Part shown: piece after piece, positions 1 to 7,735 of the stretch | Numbering within the stretch: the stretch's first letter is position 1 | Layout of the letters: every line of letters begins with the position of its first letter | From: Nemania diffusa | Lineage: Eukaryota; Ascomycota; Sordariomycetes; Xylariales; Xylariaceae | Assembly (NCBI GenBank): GCA_038501195.1 | Contig: JBBPUQ010000010.1 | Span: 1,815,501-1,879,500, forward strand | Direction: 5' to 3' | Length of the DNA stretch: 64,000 nucleotides | Translations under genes and position numbers: made by a program | The notes under the pieces: model-generated | What the model was told of the DNA's origin: nothing | Database searches by the model: none | Seen by the model: only the letters and a program-made list of their open reading frames with translations

Positions 1-3000
1 GACAACAACAGCTATACTCTGGGTCGCGTTGGGAAGCATAATGTCGTCATTGCCGCGTTACCACGAGGCGAATATGGGCTTGTTAATGCTGCAAATGCTG
101 CCAAAGATATGATACGCAGCTTTCCAAACCTCAGGGCTGGTTTGATGGTTGGTATTGGTGGTGGAGCTCCCACGAGGCACGATATCCGTCTAGGCGATGT
201 TGTAGTCAGTTCTGCCGGCTCTGGAAATGGGGGTGTATACCAGTTCGACTTCGGGAAAACTATTCAAAACAAAGCATTCGTGTCTACCGGGTTCTTGAAC
301 AAGCCACCGACATTTATTATGACGGCAGTGTCCACACTTGAGACTACATATTCGATCAAGGGGCATCAGCTTAAAGAGGCTGTCGCAAGTGTTCTTGATA
401 GAAATACCAGACTGCGGAAAGAGTACCAACGGCCAAGCCCTGGCACAGACCGACTTTATAAAGCCGATGTCCTTCATTCTCCTCAGGAGAATTGTGTGCT
501 TTATTGTGGAGATGATCCATCGAGTTTAATCTCGCGGGAAGCACGCTCGGCAGACGAAGATGACCCGGCAATACACTACGGCCTTATTGCTTCCTCCAAC
601 CAAGTGATGAGAGACGCATCAATTCGCGATCAGCTTTCGGCAGAGAATGATGTGCTGTGCTTCGAGATGGAAGCTGCAGGATTAATGAATCAATTTCCCT
701 TCCTTATCGTCCGTGGTATATGTGACTATTCCGATACCCATAAGAACAAGTTGTGGCAAGGGTACGCAGCAATGACAGCTGCTGCCTACACAAAAGATCT
801 CCTTTACGAGATTGCGCCGAATAAGGTCGAGGCTCAGAAAAAATTGGGTGATGTACTCAACGGCAGTTAGTTATTTTCAAGAGTATTTACCGTTCTACTT
901 TCAGTCATTTTTCTAATCAAATTTGTAGTTTTTAGTACTCTATCTTCTCTTGACCAAAACATCACATACACAAGACGTCACTTAGATCAGAAAGAAGACC
1001 TTGAAATCCTCAACTGGCTCATACCGACTGATTATGGGCCACATCAATCCGACTACCTCAGTAGACGTCAACCAGGGACAGGACAATGGCTGCTTGACTC
1101 CGAAGAGTATCAGAACTGGATAAAAGAGCCATACAAGACGCTGTTCTGTCCAGGAATGCCTGGCGCTGGAAAAACGATTCTAACCTCAATCGTTGTAGAA
1201 GATCTCGAGAAAATATTCCAAAACGAGATTACTACCGCAGTAGCTTATGTCTATTGCAACTATAATCGTCAATCCGAGCAAACCCCTAGGAACTTGTTGT
1301 CTAGTCTGCTAAAGCAGCTAGCTCAACGCCAGACTTCACTACCACACAGTCTAAAAGAGCTCCACAGTCAGCACAATGCAAGGGGAACTAGGCCATCTTT
1401 AGAAGAGGTTTCCAAAGCTCTTGAATCAGTTATTGTTCAGAATTCTAGGGTTTTTATCATTGTCGATGCACTTGATGAGTGTCAAGCTCTTGATGGCTGC
1501 CGTACGAAGTTTCTGTCGGCAATCTTCAGCCTTCAGAACAAAACCGGAATAAATATTTTCGCGACCTCGAGATATATACCAGAGATTGTCAACCATTTTC
1601 AAGACAGTGTATCACTCGAGATTCGAGCAACTAAGGATGATATTCGCAGGTATTTTCGAGGACGTCTATTAGAGTTTCCGAAAATCGTCAACGATCAACC
1701 TATGCTTCAAAATGAGATTACGACAAGCATAACAGAGGCTGTCAAGGGAATGTATGTATACTCTAAGGATGATGTTGCTCATGCTAATTCATTTAGGTTT
1801 TTGCTTGCGGAACTCCATTTTGCTTCATTAATGGGCAAAGATACACCTAAAGCTATACGGACAGCATTACGAAATCTAGCAACTGGGTCAAATGCCTATG
1901 ACACTGCTTACGAGGATGCTATGAAACGAATCCAAGGACAGCTCCAAGAGCAGGCAGAGCGTGCTAAGCAAGTCTTATCGTGGATAACCTGTGCGAAAAG
2001 GCCACTAACAAAACTGGAACTCCAACATGCACTTGCTGTAGAAATTGATACGCCAGAACTTGATGAAGATAACCTTCCACGGATCGAAGACGTGGTTTCG
2101 GTATGCGCTGGGTTAGTAACAGTTGATAAAGAAAGCAGCATTGTTCGGCTAGTTCATTATACAACACAAGAATACTTTGCACGAACACAGGCGAAATGGT
2201 TCCCGGACGCAGAGCTTTCAATTACAACAATCTGTACTACCTACCTCTCCTATCAAAACTTTGCGAGCGGATATTGCCACACAGACGGAGAATTCGCAAA
2301 CCGGCATCGATTGCACCCTTTTTATGCTTACGCTGCTTGCAACTGGGGACATCATGCCCGTAAGATACCGGCCTGTCAAAATATTATTTTATTTCTCCGG
2401 AAGCCGGCCCAAGTTCAAGCATCAAATCAGGTCCTCCAGTTGTATAGTGAATATGAGTACTTTCATCGTAGTCAGAGGGCCTCGAGGCAAATAGCTGGGC
2501 TACATTTGGCGGCATATTTTGGTCTCGGCGATGTCGCAGAGACCATACTTCGGGATTACAACACGGACATGAAAGATACTGACGGTCGAACGCCACTCTC
2601 GTGGGCGGCAGGGGAGGGGCAGGAAGCCGTAGCCAGGCTACTGCTTGCAACCGAACAGGTCGATCCGGACTCAGAAGATTATATGTGCCAGACGCCGCTT
2701 TTGTGGGCGGTAAAGGGGGGGCACGAAGCTGTAGTTAGGTTATTGCTTGCAACCGAGCAGGTCGATCCAGACTCGAAAGATTATATGTGCCAGACGCCGC
2801 TTTTGTGGGCGGTAAAGGGGGGGCACGAAGCTGTAGTTAGGTTATTGCTTGCAACCGAGCAGGTCGATCCAGACTCGAAAGATTATATGTGCCAGACGCC
2901 GCTTTTGTGGGCGGTAAAGGGGGGGCACGAAGCTGTAGTTAGGTTATTGCTTGCAACCGAGCAGGTCGATCCAGACTCAAAAAATAATTTTGGCAAGACA

Positions 3001-3750
3001 CCGCTTTTGCTAGCTGCAGAACTCGGACACGAAGCCATAGTCAGGTTACTGCTTGCAACCGAAAAAGTCGATCCTAACATACAAGACAGCAGTTACGGCA
3101 AGACGCCGGTTTTGCTAGCTGTAGAATGCGGACACGAAGCCATAATCAGGTTACTGCTTGCAACCGAAAAAGTTGATCCTAACATAAAAAGCAACAATTA
3201 TGGCAAAACGCCGCTTTTACTAGCGGCGCAAAAAGGGCATAAAACAGTTGTTAAACTACTGCTTGCAAACGAAAAAGTTGATCCTAATATAAAAGATAGC
3301 AAGCTCGGTCAGACACCACTCGCATGGGCAGTAGAAGAAGGGCACAAAGTTATGGTTAAACTACTGCTTACAACTAACCAAGTCGATCCTAATTTAAAAA
3401 ACGACTATGACGGCCAGACGCCGCTCTCGTGGGCAGCAGCAAGGGGGCACGAAGTTATGGTTAAACTACTGCTTGCAAATAACCAAGTCGATCCTAATTT
3501 AAAAAACGACTATGACGGCCAGACGCCGCTCTTGTGGGCGGCAGAGGAAGGGCACGAAGCTGTTGTTAAACTACTACTTGCAACCGGACGGGTCGATCTT
3601 AATGCTGTTAATGCTTTTGGAGTAACCGCACTCCAATATGCAGTATTCAGTAATCATGATACCATAGAACGCTTGCTACTTAACAATGGGGCTTTTATTC
3701 CTCCAGACTTTTATGGACTTCAGCAACTGTTTTTCGAGCAGTCGGAGTAA
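1..3750 (+). CDS. Fungal NLR: PNP_UDP - NACHT - ankyrin repeats (5' partial)
   Basis: Best model is join(1-865, 929-1751, 1797-3750), giving 1,213 residues in the window; the true start lies upstream, since the frame is open at base 1. Residues 1-288 are a nucleoside phosphorylase-fold domain, with GIGGGAP at 51-57, FEMEAAG at 221-227 and CDYSD at 241-245. The NACHT domain has a P-loop GMPGAGKT (364-371), Walker B VFIIVDALDEC (463-473) and a TSR sensor motif (501-503). A winged-helix-like stretch runs from about 620 and HYTTQEYF lies at about 683. About twelve ankyrin repeats follow from about 790 to the end. Such proteins are fungal NLR-type receptors of the heterokaryon-incompatibility and immunity repertoire: ankyrins sense, NACHT oligomerises, the N-terminal domain acts. 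The ligand is unknown. Both introns are inferred from splice signals and family alignment. Confidence 0.9.
866..928 (+). other. Intron 1 of the NLR gene (63 nt)
   Basis: The donor is GTTAGT at 866, the branch site CTAATC at 913-918 and the acceptor GTAG ending at 928. Removing it deletes the only stop (TAG 868-870) between the PNP and NACHT reading frames, which already share a frame. The joined linker reads NGIFSTLSSLDQNITY and runs into the conserved HLDQKEDLEILNWL leader that precedes NACHT in this family. The GTATTT at 883 cannot be the donor because it follows the stop. Confidence 0.8.
1752..1796 (+). other. Intron 2 of the NLR gene (45 nt, frame-neutral)
   Basis: The donor is GTATGT, the branch site GCTAATTC at 1783-1790 and the acceptor TTTAG ending at 1796. 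It has no in-frame stop and a length divisible by three, so unspliced RNA stays open and gains 15 residues. Splicing restores KGMFLLAELHFASL, which matches the GMFLLA-type helix common to fungal NACHT proteins. That match is the main argument that it is an intron. Confidence 0.82.
2686..2991 (+). repeat. Near-identical tandem ankyrin units (3 x 102 bp)
   Basis: Three head-to-tail 102-bp units (2686-2787, 2788-2889, 2890-2991) lie inside the NLR gene. Units one and two are identical over all 102 bases. Unit three differs at five positions, all in its last 13 bases. Each encodes one 34-residue ankyrin repeat beginning CQTPLLWAVKGGHEAVV. A second recent duplication, of the segment encoding NQVDPNLKNDYDGQTPL, lies at about 3376-3525. 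Such identity indicates very recent duplication or gene conversion. Confidence 0.95.
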
Positions 3751-4479
3751 ATGCGCGTTTTCCTTTTTTAATTATATTTTTAATCAAGTTTACAAATAAG
3801 CTTAGTTCTTTTCTACCTTACTATATGCTTACACCTATGCAGCTTAATTAGAAATCTTTGTGAACGGGCTACAATCAAATATATTATAGCTGTGGACAAG
3901 TACGAGGCTCATCTCTAGCCAAGAATTCATGCAACTAAAATTACGGTGCTACAGGGCTTTGGCATGCCTAGCTTACTAATTGCCACTAGAAGGTCATCAG
4001 TTCAAATCGCGTCAAGTTCAATTCCCTCTAGGTTATCTTTTTATAGCCGTATAGGTATATAAAGGATCGATTTGGTGAAGGCACCACTGAGAACCAGATA
4101 TCAATTAGAGGAACATTTGGAGAGAGATGCGGGTTTCCTGAGATGTTCCCGATTGAAAAAATTACGCGACTTTAGGTAGGAAAGCTAAAGCCACAATCCG
4201 CTCTGCGGTCGTTAAATCACGGAAGAATTTAATTAAGGGATAACTTTCCTCACACTAATTAGCAGAACGCTCTAGGAATCAATCTTCATGCTTATCGCGA
4301 TGCACGTCTCCAGATGCCTTCCCCGTTCGTGATACTAGGATCGTTCCAGGGATACTGTCAAATAGCAGGATCTACGTAAACCCGGTGATCCGGGATCTCA
4401 ACCGGCGCGGCCTCTGCGGCCTCCTGTATCGCCTCTGTCGGCATCCCTTTCTTCACTCAAGTTATCCATCTTATATCTC
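3751..4479. other. Intergenic region between NLR and kinase genes
   Basis: This 729-bp region has ordinary composition and no convincing ORF. It must hold the 3' end of the NLR transcript and the kinase promoter and 5' leader. A short inverted repeat CCCGG-TGAT-CCGGG lies at about 4380-4393, followed by a GC-rich stretch to about 4440. Weak tRNA-like boxes near 3968-4023 do not fold. No TATA box can be assigned with confidence. Confidence 0.5.
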
Positions 4480-5684
4480 ATGGCTTCCTCCGTACTTCAG
4501 ATTGGCCAACGCCTAAAGGGGGGGCTGAGCGTGTATACAATCACAAAACAGCTCTACCCAACAATTTGGTTAGCGACGTACGTCTATCTACGGCTTTCTG
4601 TGATCTATTAGCCCGCTATCGCATATTCTTTGCCGACATTCTAACGAGCCATTTCGTCTCGACCTAGCAATGCTGTCAACAGGACGTTTGTCATCAAATG
4701 CGACAAGCCCGAACGAATAAACAACGAGCGAGATCTTCTGAGACGATTCCATGATACCGCTCTATTTCGGCCTCTAATCGACGAGATCGAGGTCACAGAT
4801 ACGGCGAACCCTCCAGCCATTGTCCTCAAACACTACGATTGTCACGTCGGGGAGATCTCGCAGAAACAGGGACTTTCAACGCGAGAGGCCAAGTATCTTG
4901 GATCCCGCGTATTAAAAGCACTAAGTGCCCTCCACGCGAACGGATATATCCATACTGGTTTGTCCTTCTTATGTGTTATAGCGTACCTACAGACCGTGGT
5001 TGAACTGATATTGGTCCAATCCGTGCTTTCAGATGTAAAACCGGGCAACATCCTAGTCAATTTGTGTCCCAGCAGCGACATTCGCTTCACAGATGTCTGC
5101 CTTGCGGACCTTGGTGACGCTGTCTCTACAGATAGTATAGAGGCCACCAATGGGTATCCTCTGGGAACAACGGTTTTCCGCAGCCCTGAAACAACATTGA
5201 TGATGCCATTTACGACTGCCCATGATATCTGGTCATTTGGAACCACTGTAAGATGGGATTTAATCCGCGTTATCACTCTTTCTCCTTTGTTTCAGCAGCG
5301 TGCTAATCGGATTATGCTTTTCTGTTCCAGCTTATCTCCCTAATATATGGTCATGGCTTCGATATCTTCTGGCCCGGGGGCGACCCGAAGGACCCTTTAT
5401 TTATTGACAGAATTGTCCGAAACTTCCACAAGTACTTTGGACCGTTTCCCACAACATACCTGACTCTCCCAGGAATCGACGAAGATAGGATTCAAGCTCT
5501 TATCAACATCATGACCGAGAGTAAAGCACGAGGTCTTTTTCGGAGGGCGTCGTCTACAGAGATCAGCAATGAAGATCGTGACTTCATCTGGAGTTTCATG
5601 AAATTTGACTACCGAGATAGGCCTACAGCCGCTGCGCTATTGCAGGATAAATGGTTTGCAGAGCTGAACACAAGCGAAGGTTAG
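4480..5684 (+). CDS. Protein kinase-like protein, fungal SRPK-like type (four exons)
   Basis: The model is join(4480-4577, 4668-4957, 5033-5247, 5331-5684), 957 nt encoding 318 residues, in frame throughout. The start is the first ATG of the open frame (MASSVLQIGQ). Visible kinase landmarks are the beta-3 lysine in FVIK (K43), a probable alpha-C glutamate (E53), the catalytic loop HTDVKPGN (128-135, D130, K132, N135), the metal-binding DLG (155-157), RSPE closing the activation segment (179-182) and DIWSFG (194-199). The usual glycine-rich loop is not apparent in residues 5-35, so ATP binding may be atypical. The C-lobe ends with RDRPTAAALLQDKWF. The relatives are lineage-expanded fungal serine/threonine kinase-like proteins; the substrate cannot be inferred. 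It could be an active kinase or a degenerate one. Confidence 0.88.
4578..4667 (+). other. Kinase intron 1 (90 nt)
   Basis: The donor is GTACGT, the branch site TTCTAAC at 4639-4645 and the acceptor CCTAG ending at 4667. It contains in-frame stops. Removing it joins TIWLAT to NAVNRTFVIK, giving the N-lobe lysine strand. Confidence 0.85.
4958..5032 (+). other. Kinase intron 2 (75 nt, frame-neutral, stop-free)
   Basis: The donor is GTTTGT, a CTGAT branch-like site lies at about 5004-5008 and the acceptor is TTTCAG ending at 5032. Splicing makes the catalytic loop HTDVKPGN. If retained, the frame stays open and 25 mainly hydrophobic residues are inserted between HT and DVKPGN. Confidence 0.87.
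5248..5330 (+). other. Kinase intron 3 (83 nt)
   Basis: The donor is GTAAGA, the branch site GCTAATC at 5302-5308 and the acceptor TTCCAG ending at 5330. Splicing joins DIWSFGTT to LISLIYGHGF. An upstream TTTCAG at 5290-5295 lies before the branch site and would shift the frame. Confidence 0.87.
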
Positions 5685-6072
5685 GCTGGAAATCTCACAG
5701 ATCAAACTGAAATGCCCGTGTCGGTGTCGAGTGTGCCAATTTCTAATTCCTACATTTTCACACGTGACCCGCCGCCTTGTCTAGTTATGCCTCATTTAAA
5801 TATTTTCATTCTTCTAATCCGTGATGAGTGCCACGACATAGAATTGCGACAGGTCTGCGAACTGTACGGTCGCAGGCCTACGACCTTGATAGAAGGTAGT
5901 AATTGCAACATTATGTAGGTATTGTCTTCTATATTTCGCTTTTCTATTCTGAAGTTTTCACAAAATGAAACCATTGGGTCTACAACTCAGAGTCTGTGTT
6001 TAGCATCCTTACCTGATTGAATATCCCCCCCTTCGTCCGTTCTACGACTCCTTTTGCTGCACTGTGCTCAGA
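5685..6072. other. Intergenic region downstream of the kinase gene
   Basis: Composition is ordinary. Short open frames occur on both strands (5712-5918 plus, 5792-5974 minus) but none shows a recognisable motif. It probably contains the kinase 3' UTR. I see nothing else supportable. Confidence 0.5.
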
Positions 6073-6600
6073 TTATTCAACCATTTCCACTTGGCCACCA
6101 AGCACATCATCTATCACTCCTTGCAAAGCCTCGTTGAACCTTGGCTCTTCAGTTGCTTCCAAAAACAACAAAATCGTTGAGATATTCCTTTGAACTGGAA
6201 TATCCACCACTGGAGACGGAAGCATGTGTCTCACCGCACCCTAGTAATTATCCTCGTGCTTTGCATCATATCCAAAGTGCAGGCGCTCTAAATTTAGTGT
6301 TTCTTCGATATAATACGCGCTCGAAATGAGCGTTTGACTATTGGTTCAAACTGGCATGCGTGTACCCAGCGGCCAACGCAAATTGAGGAGTAATGTTAAG
6401 CTCTTCCTCTTCGCACGCCGTAATGTCTCTGTAATCCTCGCAGAGGCCCAACCCATTACCTATGTACGCTAAGATACTCGCAGTGATAGGCCAGAAGTTA
6501 GTGAAGAAGAAGGTACGCTTCCGTTGTAGGCGATCTGTCTCACCCTTGACATGGGGTAGCTGGCGCCAGAAGAAAAAAAAACGACGAAGACAAGCACTGT
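6073..6600 (-). pseudogene. Decayed unidentified protein-coding region
   Basis: Read on the minus strand, three segments look coding. From about 6540 to 6338 one frame includes GLGLCEDYRDITACEEEEL and ends in HASLNQ then TAG (6338-6340). Another frame, from about 6345 to 6244, includes AYYIEETLNLERLHFGYDA. After a TAG at 6241-6243 the same frame runs from 6240 to TAA at 6073-6075, including MLPSPVVDIPVQRNIS and FNEALQGVIDDVLGG. The TAG can be explained by CAG to TAG, a CpA to TpA change typical of RIP. A single-base indel near 6338-6350 explains the frame change. I do not recognise the family. The 5' end is not defined; the frame is open back to about 6620. An intron at the frame change is an alternative, but I found no good splice pair there. 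Confidence 0.5.
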
Positions 6601-7089
6601 CGGGCGAGCCGAAACTCTATTCGATAATGCAATATCTGGGCCGGGTTTTATTTTTTTCACTTAAAAGCGAAATTCCCTCATTCTTCCTTATCGTCAGCCT
6701 GTCTATTAGATGATAAAGGGTAGCTAGATACATTGCTTATGTACACGTATCTCAAGATCTAATCGAAGTGCGCCATGAATACTGCTACACTCTATATCCA
6801 GAATAGGTTAGCAGGACCGGGAGTGTTAAGCTACGGGTAGATCTCATCCCACATCAGCCGCACGGAGGCAGCCTCCTAGCGTAGATCTAACCCGGAAATA
6901 CCTAAGTAGTCCATTTTTGTTTGTACCGATCTACAGTGTATTATGGAGCAGTGATGCGTTCTCTATACAGTAGTGTAGGCAAGCGCTAGGATTTCTAGCA
7001 TTAAGTGAAGTTCTCTAGGTTGATATCATGTACAAAGGTACGATCAAGCTTAGCAAGTAAAATTGAACCAATGTAATCAAAACGATCTT
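6601..7089. other. Non-coding boundary region before the AT block
   Basis: Composition is ordinary and no credible ORF is present. It contains nested inverted repeats: outer arms GGGTAGATCT (6835-6844) and AGATCTAACCC (6883-6893), and inner GGAGGC-A-GCCTCC (6864-6876). Composition changes to nearly pure A/T between about 7,070 and 7,100. Confidence 0.55.
6835..6893. repeat. Nested inverted repeat (potential stem-loop)
   Basis: The outer arms pair over about ten bases with one bulge, and an inner six-base palindrome GGAGGC/GCCTCC has a one-base centre. It could be a small mobile-element remnant or an RNA structure; no transcript evidence is visible. Confidence 0.5.
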
Positions 7090-7596
7090 AAAAAGTATAT
7101 TAAAGTAAAGTTTATTAAATATTTTAGTTATTTTAGCTTTTTGATTTTTAAACTTTATATATATATATATTTTTTTTAATAAATATTAAAATTAAATTTA
7201 ATATTTTATAATTAAGTTTTAATTTTATAATTATTTTTATTTATTTATAATAATAAATATTTATAATAAATAATAATTTTAATAAATAATATTATAAATA
7301 ATAAAAAAGTTTATATAAAATTCTTTTTTTAATTTTTTTTATTAAATAAATTTATTAAAATAAATTTTATAATTTAATTTTTTAAATTTATTTTATTAAA
7401 TTTATTTATATTATTATATATTTTTTAATTAAATTATTTTAAATTATTTAATTATTTTTTTATATATTAATAAAAAAAAAATAATAATATTTTTTATTTT
7501 ATATTTTAAAATTTTTATAAAAATATATTTTAAAAAATTAATTTTTATAAAAAGAAAATTAAAAATAATTTTTTTTTTAAAATATTATTATATTAA

Positions 7597-7735
7597 TGTA
7601 TTAGAGGCTCTTTGGAGTCAGAAGCAAAAAAGCCTTTGTTTTTAAAAGCTATATATATAAGCTATATAAGCTATATAGCTTATATAGCTTATATAGTTTA
7701 TATAGCTTATATATAAACTTTTAACAAGTTATAAA
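7597..7735. repeat. Less-mutated island with AGCTATATA palindromic tract
   Basis: A short stretch at about 7600-7640 keeps mixed composition (AGAGGCTCTTTGGAGTCAG). It is followed by a tandem and inverted array of AGCTATATA / TATATAGCT units to about 7715. The array is self-complementary. It may be the edge of an element that escaped mutation. Confidence 0.6.

Noticed and set aside
109..870. PNP domain as a stand-alone 253-residue protein starting at the first ATG
   Set aside because: The frame is open to base 1 with conserved family sequence upstream of that ATG, and it joins the NACHT part by a good intron.
3962..4025. tRNA-like A- and B-box sequences (TAGCTTACTAAT, GTTCAAATC, GTTCAATTCC)
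   Set aside because: The T-arm stems do not pair and no acceptor stem closes, so at most a decayed tRNA or tRNA-derived repeat.
4960..5343. Open frame covering the kinase catalytic loop as a separate small protein
   Set aside because: It starts inside intron 2 and runs through the intron 3 donor; the four-exon model gives a continuous kinase fold.
6462..6713. 83-codon plus-strand frame
   Set aside because: Low-complexity Lys/Arg run produced by a poly-A tract; the opposite strand gives the more protein-like reading.
7650..7715. Telomere-like or rDNA-like repeat
   Set aside because: The units are AGCTATATA palindromes. No TTAGGG-type repeat or rRNA sequence is seen anywhere in the window.
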